In this document: piece by piece, positions 8,287 to 15,545 of the stretch
Position numbering within the stretch: position 1 is the first letter of the stretch
How the letters are laid out: each line of letters begins with the position of its first letter
Assembly (NCBI GenBank): GCA_030427485.1
Contig: JAUICG010000047.1
Location: forward strand, 1 to 35,478
DNA: 35,478 nucleotides
Reading direction: 5' to 3'
Source of the DNA: Gammaproteobacteria bacterium
Lineage (GTDB): Bacteria > Pseudomonadota > Gammaproteobacteria > Pseudomonadales > Halieaceae
Translations under genes and position numbers: made by a program
The notes under the pieces: generated by a model
Database searches by the model: none
What the model saw: the letters and a program-made list of their open reading frames with translations, nothing else
Told to the model about the DNA's origin: nothing

Positions 8287-8895
8287 ATGCAGGGTGAGGT
8301 ATCAACGGTACTGCTTGTGGAAATACTGGCGACCGCTGCCAATCTTCTTTTCGTGGTGCTCCTGATTCGGGAGAACATCCTCTGCTGGGCCTTCGGCATC
8401 GCAGGCAGTTTACTGAGCGTCTATCTTTTCATAGACGCCAGGCTGTACTCGGAGGCATTTCTCTACGTGTTTTATGCGGCAATGGGCTGTTGGGGCTGGA
8501 TGCGCTGGCACAGGCACACCGAAACCGACGCCAACCCGGTAACAACATGGCCGGCCGTGTTTCATTGGTGGGCGGTCCTGCTGGGCAGCCTGGTCGCGCT
8601 GTCCCTGGGGTATACGGTACAGTACTATAGCGACGCAGAACGCCCGCTGATCGACGCCTTCACCACGCTCTTCAGCATTCTTGCGACCTACATGGAAATC
8701 ACCAAAGTTCTGGAGGGGTGGATCTACTGGCTGGTGATCAACCTGGCGTCGGTCTGGCTCTACCACGACCGCAGCCTGGATATTTACGCAGCACTTATCG
8801 GGCTTTACAGTGTACTGTCGATCTGGGGTTTTTTGAGTTGGCGAAAAACCTATCAATCGCAGTTGGAGGCAACGGCAAATGCACCCGAGTTTTAG
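8287..8895 (+). CDS. pnuT: PnuC-family transporter, PnuT type (thiamine)
   Basis: The product is 202 aa with about seven hydrophobic helices, the expected size for the PnuC family of vitamin-precursor facilitators. The WGWMRWHR segment after helix 3 and the late WIYWLVINLASVWLYHDRSL match the family core, where Trp/Asn residues line the substrate path. Placement behind a TPP riboswitch and a TonB receptor argues for PnuT (thiamine) over PnuC (nicotinamide riboside). The ATG follows AAAGGCGGGGA. It lies 157 bp after the receptor gene in the same orientation and overlaps the next gene by 17 bp. Import is probably by facilitated diffusion with phosphorylation trapping, as known for the family. 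Confidence 0.9.
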   Translation: MQGEVSTVLLVEILATAANLLFVVLLIRENILCWAFGIAGSLLSVYLFIDARLYSEAFLYVFYAAMGCWGWMRWHRHTETDANPVTTWPAVFHWWAVLLGSLVALSLGYTVQYYSDAERPLIDAFTTLFSILATYMEITKVLEGWIYWLVINLASVWLYHDRSLDIYAALIGLYSVLSIWGFLSWRKTYQSQLEATANAPEF

Positions 8896-9625
8896 AATCT
8901 GCCTGATGATGGCCAGCCTGCTGCTGGCGGCCTGTACCCCGGCTCTGCAGGTACAGCCCGCCATTGCCTTTGTACCTGAGGCGGCACCGCTGGACGCGGA
9001 GCAGGCGGATCGCTACTGGTGGCAGGTACGCTTTCGCCTGGTATGGCCCGACGGCGAGGCACCCGACTTTGCCGCGCATTTGCTGATCGCGGATCAGGTG
9101 TTGCTGCCTGTACTGGTCGAGAACCAGGCGACATTGCCCCTGTGGCGTTTTCACCGGCGCGCGGGTCGGGATGGCGCCGGCAACCAGTTCAGCCTGATCT
9201 TTTTCGCCGACAGAGAAACGGCAGCGCGCATCGACGAGGAGATCTCATCAGACCCTCTCACCCGGTGGTTGCTGGACAGGAAGCTGATGGACAAGGTCAG
9301 CTTCGAGCAGCGCAGCCCCGAGGAACTGGGGCGTCTGGAACTCACCAGCGATCCGGAATGGCCAATGGAAATCCAGCGCTCCTGGCCCTATTTCATCATG
9401 GGCGCCAGCCAGACCTGGCTGCTGCTGGTGCAGGAACTGAGCCGGGAGAACGCACCCGAAGGCGAGGTGGACTACGCCGCATTACTGAACCATTACCGGG
9501 ATGTGGATGCGCGCCTCAATGCCGAGTGGCAACGCTATGGGCAGCACGCCTACCTGCACCATCTCAGCGCGATTTTCGGCTACCACCCGCTGCAGATTCG
9601 ATCCAGCGAACTCAGGACTTTCTAG
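8879..9625 (+). CDS. Lipoprotein of unknown function in the thiamine-uptake operon
   Basis: The product is 248 aa with a signal peptide and a lipobox LLAAC ending at Cys19, so it is a membrane-anchored lipoprotein. The mature part is rich in Trp and Arg, with strands such as YWWQVRFRLVW and GNQFSLIFFAD followed by helices, including YFIMGASQTWLLLVQELSRE and a Tyr/His-rich C-terminus. I do not recognise the family. GGAGG at 8864-8868 lies inside pnuT, and the 17-bp overlap with pnuT suggests translational coupling and shared TPP control. A role in thiamine uptake is inferred from position only. It converges on the PEP-CTERM gene with a 14-bp overlap. Confidence 0.82.
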   Translation: MHPSFRICLMMASLLLAACTPALQVQPAIAFVPEAAPLDAEQADRYWWQVRFRLVWPDGEAPDFAAHLLIADQVLLPVLVENQATLPLWRFHRRAGRDGAGNQFSLIFFADRETAARIDEEISSDPLTRWLLDRKLMDKVSFEQRSPEELGRLELTSDPEWPMEIQRSWPYFIMGASQTWLLLVQELSRENAPEGEVDYAALLNHYRDVDARLNAEWQRYGQHAYLHHLSAIFGYHPLQIRSSELRTF

Positions 9626-10298
9626 GCAACCGTGACCAGCCCAATACCGCCAGTCCCAGGCTCAACAACAGGATAGACGCGGGCGCGGGCACCTGCGTCA
9701 GGGTAATCGGGGTGCCCCGGGAGTCCATCACACGAATCGCCAGGAACACATCCGAGAACGAATCGAAGCTGAAATCCGCACCGAACGCGGCCGCATTCTC
9801 GCCCAGTTTGGGCGGTTCCGGCTGTGGATTGAACGCCACCCAGTCGATGGAGGTGCCGCCGCCGCTGGTGGTCAGTTCCAGTTGCACGGAAAACATCACA
9901 GCACCGAGGTCATCGAGCACATTGAAGTCCATCAATGAGCCGACCGGGCCGCCCGCAACGCCCTCCTCGGGAATCGCCAGGCCGGAATCGCTGGATATCC
10001 CGAACAGCAAACGGAACAGCGAACCCTTGCCGAAATCACCGCTGTTGGTAATGATCGGGTCGGGCGGGTAGGCCGGATCCGGCGGCTTGCCGTAGCTGAG
10101 TACGCCCACGACGGGCGGTTCCGGCTGTGGATTGAATGCCACCTGCAACACCGGGTTTTCCAGGCCGCCGCTACCGGCGAGTACAAAACTCTTGCCCCAG
10201 TCAACCTTGATCTCTTCAGCGGGCAGGGCCCATGTGACATTGATCACCGCGAAAAACAGGAGTACTCCTGCCAGAATCCGTTCGATGCGCATCCTCAT
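9612..10298 (-). CDS. PEP-CTERM sorted secreted protein with two FNPQPEPP motifs
   Basis: The product is 228 aa from the ATG at 10298, preceded by GGGAGGAGAG; a longer frame to 10538 has no signal peptide and is rejected. The signal peptide is residues 1-24. The body carries VAFNPQPEPP twice, the second about 100 residues after the first, in otherwise different sequence with Gly/Pro-rich surroundings (SYGKPPDPAYPPDP). The C-terminus is a PEP-CTERM-type tail: VPAPAS, then the hydrophobic helix ILLLSLGLAVLGW and a basic end RLPRKS. By analogy it is exported and processed by an exosortase, commonly for exopolysaccharide-associated surface proteins. No exosortase gene is in the window. The function of the body is unknown. 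Confidence 0.85.
   Translation of the reverse strand: MRMRIERILAGVLLFFAVINVTWALPAEEIKVDWGKSFVLAGSGGLENPVLQVAFNPQPEPPVVGVLSYGKPPDPAYPPDPIITNSGDFGKGSLFRLLFGISSDSGLAIPEEGVAGGPVGSLMDFNVLDDLGAVMFSVQLELTTSGGGTSIDWVAFNPQPEPPKLGENAAAFGADFSFDSFSDVFLAIRVMDSRGTPITLTQVPAPASILLLSLGLAVLGWSRLPRKS
9811..10143 (-). repeat. Two 30-bp near-identical direct repeats inside the PEP-CTERM gene
   Basis: The copies at 9811-9840 and 10114-10143 differ at one base (C/T, synonymous). They encode the two VAFNPQPEPP peptides in the same reading frame. The sequence between them is not repeated. Confidence 0.9.
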
Positions 10299-10665
10299 GT
10301 CCGCTCTCCTCCCAACTTGTCTGCCAGAATACAGTGCTTTCAGGAATCGCCCAGGCACAACGCGCCAGCGATGCACGCCGGGACCGACGTCGCGAAAAAA
10401 CATGCATAAATCACACCGCACTGAGACGTCTGATTGGTAATCAATAACTTGGCCCATTTGGCAGATACTGGAATATTGGAAGTTGTAAAATATCCTGACA
10501 CAGGTTGCCGAGTTAGGCATTGAAACTTTGTTTTGCACGATGGCGCACGCGACGCCGCGTTGTCGTCTGCCGGACGCAATAGCTCAACAGCAGACTCCGG
10601 AATATTGGACATGTCCACATAGCCTTGTTAGGATCTCGACCTGTTGTCCGGCGCGGTATCGGCCT
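10299..10665. other. Divergent intergenic region, 367 bp
   Basis: This lies between the PEP-CTERM gene (leftward) and the GntR-type regulator (rightward), so it holds both promoters. It is more AT-rich around 10390-10510. It contains GGAATATTGGA twice (10470-10480 and 10599-10609), and the second copy runs into a perfect 12-bp palindrome. No RNA gene or convincing ORF was seen. Confidence 0.5.
10599..10617. promoter_or_regulatory. Candidate operator for the GntR-type regulator
   Basis: GGAATATTGGA (10599-10609) overlaps the perfect palindrome TGGACATGTCCA (10606-10617). It lies 49 bases before the regulator's ATG, and a second GGAATATTGGA is at 10470-10480. The position suits autoregulation and divergent control; binding is inferred only. 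Confidence 0.35.
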
Positions 10666-11403
10666 ATGAAATACGCTATCGACAAGAACAGCCCCCTCCC
10701 GAGATACTTTCAGCTGCTTGATTCGCTGAAACAGCGCATTCAGGACGGCGAATTTCATTCGGGCCAGCCACTGCCGCCCGAACGACAATTGAGCGGGGAG
10801 TACGGTGTAAGCCGTATCACTGTCGTAAAAGCGATGGATGAACTCAAGAAAGCCGGCATCGTCGAAAGCCAGCACGGTCGCGGTACATTTGTTAAATCAC
10901 CGTCCGCTAGGGAACACGGACCACAAACTCCCCACCAGTATTTCTTCGAGACTGGCGATGATCGGCACTGGAAGCTGGTCGAAAAAGCCTGGTTGAGCTC
11001 ACCGCAATCCGTTGTCGACGCGTTTGATCTTTCGAGCAATGAACTACAACTTAGAACTACTGTGCTGTTGTCTGTAGCTGGCGAGCCAACCGCTGTCTTC
11101 ATGGCGCATATTCCGCGCCATATCGCCATCCGACGTGAGTTGGAAACACACTCTGATGCAAGACTGCTCGGTTTGCTGAGAATGAACAGGCTCGTTTCCG
11201 GCAACAGCTCACTGCAAAGCATTGAAGCGATTGGCGCCAACAAGACAATTACCAATCTACTGGGTGTTCGAGCAGGCAAGCCAATGCTGGCGATGGACAG
11301 CATCCATCTTGATGCCGAAAACAGGATCGAGCAGTACACAAGGACCGTATTTCGCGGTGATCGTTTCCGCCTTCAATACCAGGAAGGGCTTGGCCATGAA
11401 TGA
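10666..11403 (+). CDS. GntR/HutC-family transcriptional regulator
   Basis: The product is 245 aa. The N-terminal winged helix-turn-helix (about 8-72) has LPPERQLSGEYGVSRITVVK, then AMDELKKAGIVESQHGRGTFV, the standard GntR signature. The C-terminal half (about 95-240) is a UTRA-like ligand-binding domain, as in HutC/FarR, ending in the usual IEQYTRTVFRGDRFRLQY. The ATG at 10666 is preferred because the domain begins there. It is followed after 65 bp by a secreted protein and a DoxX-like protein in the same direction, which are its likely targets along with itself. The effector is unknown. The gene looks less GC-rich than its neighbours. Confidence 0.92.
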   Translation: MKYAIDKNSPLPRYFQLLDSLKQRIQDGEFHSGQPLPPERQLSGEYGVSRITVVKAMDELKKAGIVESQHGRGTFVKSPSAREHGPQTPHQYFFETGDDRHWKLVEKAWLSSPQSVVDAFDLSSNELQLRTTVLLSVAGEPTAVFMAHIPRHIAIRRELETHSDARLLGLLRMNRLVSGNSSLQSIEAIGANKTITNLLGVRAGKPMLAMDSIHLDAENRIEQYTRTVFRGDRFRLQYQEGLGHE

Positions 11404-11468
11404 CGATCCGGTGTCTGGAAAGGACTCAGCGAAACGTTTTTGGGGCTTAAGTGAGGAGTGGACAGGCA

Positions 11469-12020
11469 ATGAACATCCGTAATCTTTTGCTCGCCCTGGG
11501 ACTGGTTTTATCAATCCCGCCAGCACACGCCCAGCCTGTAGACCCGAAATATAAGGATTACTTCCTTATGGGTCGTTTCGGTGAGGTTTGCACGATGTGT
11601 GAAGTCATCGTTCTGTGCGCAGCCGGCGAAGAAATTCCCACATACGAAAGCGTACCCGATACGGGTACTTTTACTTTGTACTACATACAGACAAGGACTT
11701 TCTGGTCCCAGGTTTCAACCATATGGGAGTGGTTTGTGAAAAACTTCAGCAAGGGTGAAGAGGGTCTTGCTGCCAGGGGACATACACGGCCGGTCTTTCG
11801 CTATCAGATTATCGATGGCCAATGGTCCGGAAAGGAAATCCTTGAAGCCATGTTAGTTCTTGATCCCGGCCGCCTGGAGTTCGGGGAACATACCATTGAT
11901 CGAGTTAATCAGGGCTGGTCAATCAACCATGACGAACAGGTGATCGGCTTTTGTCAACGAATGCCGCTGTGGGATGCGATAGAGAAAATTGACACTCAGG
12001 CCCCGGGAGAGAAGCAATGA
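11469..12020 (+). CDS. Secreted protein of unknown function with a CxxC motif
   Basis: The product is 183 aa with a clear signal peptide (residues 1-21, ending AHA). The mature N-terminus has C41-TM-C44 and C50, a CxxC-x5-C arrangement that could bind metal or be redox-active, plus a later FCQRMPLW. The middle is aromatic-rich (TFTLYYIQTRTFW, IWEWFVKNF). I do not recognise the family. The ATG at 11469 follows GTGAGGAG and starts the signal peptide. Its stop overlaps the DoxX-like ATG (ATGA), so the two are translationally coupled, probably as partners at the envelope under the upstream GntR regulator. Confidence 0.8.
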   Translation: MNIRNLLLALGLVLSIPPAHAQPVDPKYKDYFLMGRFGEVCTMCEVIVLCAAGEEIPTYESVPDTGTFTLYYIQTRTFWSQVSTIWEWFVKNFSKGEEGLAARGHTRPVFRYQIIDGQWSGKEILEAMLVLDPGRLEFGEHTIDRVNQGWSINHDEQVIGFCQRMPLWDAIEKIDTQAPGEKQ

Positions 12021-12538
12021 GCAGTTTAGCCGTTAGCGAATACCAACGAATCTGGACCCGGGCCTGGATAAAATCGCATCCGCTGCGCTTCTCCGGGATT
12101 GTCCTCCATCTGTTGTTACGAACGCTGTTTGCCATTTTTTGGCTGGCAGCGGGCATCAACAAGGTCAGTAAAGAGTGGCTGACCAGTGACATCCTGAGAG
12201 AGATATTTCTGGATCGGCTCACGGAAATGCCGCCGGACGCCTTTGCCGCCCTGTTCCTGCAGTATTTTGCGATACCGCTCTATATACCGGTGTCATGGGT
12301 CATCACCGTGGGTGAAATACTGTCTGGTGTGGGTTTGCTCTTCGGGATATGTACCAGGCCCTCAGCTGCCATCAGCATGTTTATTCTGTTTGGATTTGCT
12401 ATTGGCGGTTACTATGACGCCTCGTTGATTCCGTTTTTTATACTAAATGCAGCCTTCTTGTATTGGCCGTCCGGCTTGTGGCTGGGCGTCGATCGTCGCT
12501 TGCACCGGCGGTATCCGAATAGCAGATGGTTTACCTGA
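12017..12538 (+). CDS. DoxX-like integral membrane protein
   Basis: The product is 173 aa with about four transmembrane helices. The central VITVGEILSGVGLLFGICTRPSAA matches the DoxX-family signature (GE, Gly-rich helix, T/R turn), and the first helix has LLRTLFAIFWLAAGINKV. DoxX relatives act at the inner membrane, some as quinone-linked partners of redox proteins. Here the coupled partner is the secreted Cys-containing protein upstream. A DoxX-like protein also serves as HvfD/BufD in some Hvf loci, but this gene is over 6 kb from hvfABC and the link is speculative. Confidence 0.82.
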   Translation: MSSLAVSEYQRIWTRAWIKSHPLRFSGIVLHLLLRTLFAIFWLAAGINKVSKEWLTSDILREIFLDRLTEMPPDAFAALFLQYFAIPLYIPVSWVITVGEILSGVGLLFGICTRPSAAISMFILFGFAIGGYYDASLIPFFILNAAFLYWPSGLWLGVDRRLHRRYPNSRWFT

Positions 12539-12682
12539 AGGCCTGGCACGATGTCATTGAACGGGTTTCTCTCCGATATCCGGTTTTCAGCCTGCATGGT
12601 TGAAGCCTGGCCAACCTATGGACGTTTCGCCAGTCCTGCTAGAATGCCAGGCAAGTATCGAAACTGACCCTCCCGATTCCCT

Positions 12683-13657
12683 ATGCAAGAAGTCAACCGC
12701 CGCTTCTCCATTGCACCGATGATGGACTGGTCCGACCACAACTGCCGTTACTTCTGGCGCCTGCTGTCCCGCAAGGCGTTGCTGTACACGGAAATGGTCG
12801 CTACCGGGGCGCTGATTCACGGTGACCGGGATCGCTTCCTGCACTTCAACGCGGAGGAACATCCGGTGGCCCTGCAACTGGGAGGCAGTAATCCGCAAGA
12901 ACTTGCGCGCTGCGCCCGCTGGGCCCAGGAATGGGGTTACGACGAGGTGAATCTCAACTGTGGCTGCCCGTCAGACCGTGTGCAGTCGGGCATGTTCGGC
13001 GCCTGCCTGATGGCGAGACCGGAACTCGTCGCAGACTGTGTCAGCGCGATGCTGGAGAGCTGTGACATACCGGTGACAGTGAAACACCGAATCGGAATCG
13101 ATGACATGGAGTCCTACGAGGACCTGCTGGCGTTCGTCACACCCGTCGCGGCTGCCGGATGCTCCGTTTTTATCGTGCATGCGCGCAAGGCCTGGTTGCA
13201 GGGCCTGTCGCCAAAGGAGAACCGGGAGATTCCACCGCTCAACTACAACTGGGTATACCGGCTGAAACAGGATTTCCCCGGGCTGACCTTTGTCATCAAC
13301 GGCGGCATCCAGACCATCAGCGACTGCAAGACGCACCTGCAGCACGTCGACGGCGTGATGCTGGGACGAGAGGCCTACCAGAATCCCTGGATGCTGGCAG
13401 ACGTGGATGAAGCGCTCTTTGGCATGGACAAACCGGTTGAATCCCGCGATGATGTTATCGCTATGTTGCTGCCCTATGCGCAGCGGCAGATTGCTCGCGG
13501 CGCATCGCTCAATCATATTACCCGCCATATCCTCGGCTTGTACCAGGGCGTGCCGGGCGCCAGGAAGTTTCGCCGTTACCTGAGCGAAAATGCCTACAGG
13601 AAAGAGGCCGGCGTTGAAGTGCTCGCGCAGGCGCATGCGCTGGTAGCAAACCACTGA
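12683..13657 (+). CDS. dusA: tRNA-dihydrouridine(20/20a) synthase DusA
   Basis: The product is 324 aa, full length for DusA, an FMN enzyme that reduces uridine in the tRNA D-loop using NADPH. The N-terminus RRFSIAPMMDWSDHNCRYFWR is diagnostic of DusA. NLNCGCPSDRVQSG contains the catalytic Cys95 (the GCPS cysteine). VKHRIGIDD, FIVHARKAWLQGLSPKENR and FVINGGIQ with GVMLGREAYQNPW complete the TIM-barrel and FMN-phosphate motifs. The C-terminal helical tRNA-binding domain is intact. It is 12 bp upstream of the transaldolase gene. A weak -10 (TAGAAT at 12640-12645) lies before it. Confidence 0.97.
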   Translation: MQEVNRRFSIAPMMDWSDHNCRYFWRLLSRKALLYTEMVATGALIHGDRDRFLHFNAEEHPVALQLGGSNPQELARCARWAQEWGYDEVNLNCGCPSDRVQSGMFGACLMARPELVADCVSAMLESCDIPVTVKHRIGIDDMESYEDLLAFVTPVAAAGCSVFIVHARKAWLQGLSPKENREIPPLNYNWVYRLKQDFPGLTFVINGGIQTISDCKTHLQHVDGVMLGREAYQNPWMLADVDEALFGMDKPVESRDDVIAMLLPYAQRQIARGASLNHITRHILGLYQGVPGARKFRRYLSENAYRKEAGVEVLAQAHALVANH

Positions 13658-13669
13658 GAGCAGGATGTT

Positions 13670-14623
13670 ATGACCAACAAGCTTGAGCAGTTAAAAGAAA
13701 TGACCGACGTCGTTGCCGACACCGGCGATATCGACGCCATCCGTCGTTACGCCCCGCGCGACGCGACCACCAATCCCTCCCTGCTGCTCAAGGCCGCGGC
13801 ATTGCCCCAGTACCGGGCACTGCTGACCAAAGCCAGGGAGTGGGCAAGCGCGCTGGGCGGCAGCGACCAGGAGCAGCTCGGCAATTGCACGGACCGCTTC
13901 GCGGTGGACGTCGGGTCAGAAATTCTCGGGATTATTCCGGGGCGCATTTCCACTGAAGTCGACGCCCGCCTTTCATTTGACACGACCGCGTCTGTCGAGC
14001 GAGCGAAGAAGCTTATCGGGCTGTATGAACAGGCGGGCTTTTCGCGCGAACGCATACTGATCAAGCTGGCTTCTACCTGGGAGGGCATCAACGCCGCGCG
14101 GCGCCTTGAGCGCGAGGGCATCAACTGCAATCTCACGCTCCTGTTCAGCTTCGGGCAGGCCGCAGCCTGTGCGGACGCGGGCGTGTACCTGGTATCGCCC
14201 TTTGTCGGACGGATTCTGGACTGGTACAAGGCCAACACGGAAATCGTTATACAGGATGCCATGGATGACCCCGGCGTCCAGTCCGTGACCAGGATCTACA
14301 ACTACTACAAGCAGCACAGGTATTCGACGGTCGTGATGGGAGCCAGTTTTCGCAACAGTGGTGAAATCGAAGCACTGGCTGGTTGCGACCGCCTGACCAT
14401 CAGCCCGCAGCTGCTGGAAGAGCTGGCCGGCGACAACACCCGCCTGCTACGCAGGCTGGACCCGGCAACTGCCGGCAGTGACGACGAGAAAACAGAACCA
14501 GGTGAATCAGAGTTCCGCTACGAGTTGAACAGTGACGCAATGGCCACCGAGAAGCTGGCCGAAGGTATCCGAAACTTCGTTGCCGACCAGGCCAAACTGG
14601 AACAGTTGATAGGTTCACAATGA
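13670..14623 (+). CDS. tal: Transaldolase
   Basis: The product is 317 aa, the TalB-type class I aldolase of the non-oxidative pentose phosphate pathway. It moves a dihydroxyacetone unit between sugar phosphates in the cytoplasm. The Schiff-base lysine is K132 in ILIKLASTWEG, the same number as in E. coli TalB. DATTNPSLLLKAA near the start and CNLTLLFSFGQAAACADAG are family signatures. AGCAGGA precedes the ATG. Its stop overlaps the TerB-like start (ATGA), so the two are co-translated. Confidence 0.97.
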   Translation: MTNKLEQLKEMTDVVADTGDIDAIRRYAPRDATTNPSLLLKAAALPQYRALLTKAREWASALGGSDQEQLGNCTDRFAVDVGSEILGIIPGRISTEVDARLSFDTTASVERAKKLIGLYEQAGFSRERILIKLASTWEGINAARRLEREGINCNLTLLFSFGQAAACADAGVYLVSPFVGRILDWYKANTEIVIQDAMDDPGVQSVTRIYNYYKQHRYSTVVMGASFRNSGEIEALAGCDRLTISPQLLEELAGDNTRLLRRLDPATAGSDDEKTEPGESEFRYELNSDAMATEKLAEGIRNFVADQAKLEQLIGSQ

Positions 14624-15060
14624 TTCATGTACTGAAAGCCCTGTTCGAACACGCGCCCGTCCAGAGCGAGGATGCGAAAGAGCGAAACCTGCGCCTGGCC
14701 GCGGCTGCGCTGATGGTCGAAACTGCGCGGGCAGATTTCACCGAATCCAGCGTGGAGATCGCAACGCTGTCCGAGCTGCTGCCCACGGTGCTCCAGTTGG
14801 AAGCTGCCGAGGTGGAGGCATTGGTAACAGCGGCACAGGAAAAGGTGGAAGACGCGACGTCGCTGTACGAGTTTACCCGTGTCATCAACGAGGGCTGGAG
14901 CCTGGAACGCAAAGTGGAACTGATCAGCGCGATGTGGACAGTGGCCTACGCCGATGGCGACATCGACAAATACGAGGAACACCTGATTCGCAATGTCGCC
15001 GACCTGATTTATGTCCCGCACTCGAATTACATTCACTGCAAACTGGCTGCGCAGGGTTGA
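14620..15060 (+). CDS. TerB-like protein
   Basis: The product is 146 aa, all-helical and acidic. LRLAAAALMVETARADFTES and the second-half ELISAMWTVAYADGDIDKYEEHLIRNVADLI are the two metal-binding Asp-containing helical pairs of the TerB/tellurite-resistance fold. This is a small cytoplasmic protein; single TerB domains occur widely outside tellurite operons and their role is unclear. It is coupled to tal through a 4-bp overlap, and its stop is separated by one base from the convergent STAS gene stop. Confidence 0.85.
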   Translation: MIHVLKALFEHAPVQSEDAKERNLRLAAAALMVETARADFTESSVEIATLSELLPTVLQLEAAEVEALVTAAQEKVEDATSLYEFTRVINEGWSLERKVELISAMWTVAYADGDIDKYEEHLIRNVADLIYVPHSNYIHCKLAAQG

Positions 15061-15061
15061 G

Positions 15062-15544
15062 TCAGCAGCGCTCCAGTGCTGTTATCAAATCTTTGAAACG
15101 GTCGCGATTCTCTTCCGAGACCCCCATCAGGACCCGGTGAGCCTCGATCACCTTTTGTTTCACCGAGGCTTCGCTGCCGATCACTGTCGGAATTTCGGCG
15201 ATATCTTCCGGATTGGCACAGGATTCTTCATGCAATACAAACAGGCGATTGAAGTCCATGCTTCTCAACAGGCGGTTGATGCCCGCGTCACAGGAGTAGA
15301 TTGCGGGCACGAAGCCGAATTCATCCTTCACCCGCAGCGCCAACTTCGCCAACAAGCCGAGAGTGGTGCTGTCCAGCCCCTGGGCCTCGCAAAGATCCAC
15401 CCAGACGCTCGCAAAGTCCGGATCGGCAAACATCCGGTCGAGGAAATCATCGATCGTCGTGCACAGCGTGAGACGGACATCACCTTCCAGCCGTATGACA
15501 TAGGCGCCGTCCTGGCTGGCTGCGAGTATCCGGCCTTCGCTCAT
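15062..15544 (-). CDS. STAS-domain anti-sigma-factor antagonist
   Basis: The product is 160 aa. Residues 4-105 form a STAS domain. WVDLCEAQGLDSTTLGLLAKLA holds the phosphorylation loop with DST at 58-60, where S59 matches the serine phosphorylated in SpoIIAA-type antagonists. The C-terminal 50 residues are a helical extension. The ATG at 15544, one base after the upstream gene's TGA, is preferred to an overlapping GTG at 15553. Pairing with a PP2C phosphatase gene immediately upstream suggests a partner-switching module: the phosphatase dephosphorylates this protein, which then sequesters an anti-sigma factor or kinase. It resembles Pseudomonas HsbA/PA2797-type pairs as I recall them. Confidence 0.88.
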   Translation of the reverse strand: MSEGRILAASQDGAYVIRLEGDVRLTLCTTIDDFLDRMFADPDFASVWVDLCEAQGLDSTTLGLLAKLALRVKDEFGFVPAIYSCDAGINRLLRSMDFNRLFVLHEESCANPEDIAEIPTVIGSEASVKQKVIEAHRVLMGVSEENRDRFKDLITALERC

Positions 15545-15545
15545 A

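Noticed and set aside
10299..10538. 80-residue N-terminal extension of the PEP-CTERM protein
   Set aside because: It would bury the signal peptide; the ATG at 10298 has a strong GGGAGGAGAG ribosome binding site.
14620..15060. Tellurite-resistance operon
   Set aside because: Only a single TerB-like domain is present, coupled to transaldolase; no terC, terD or terE-type genes are nearby.
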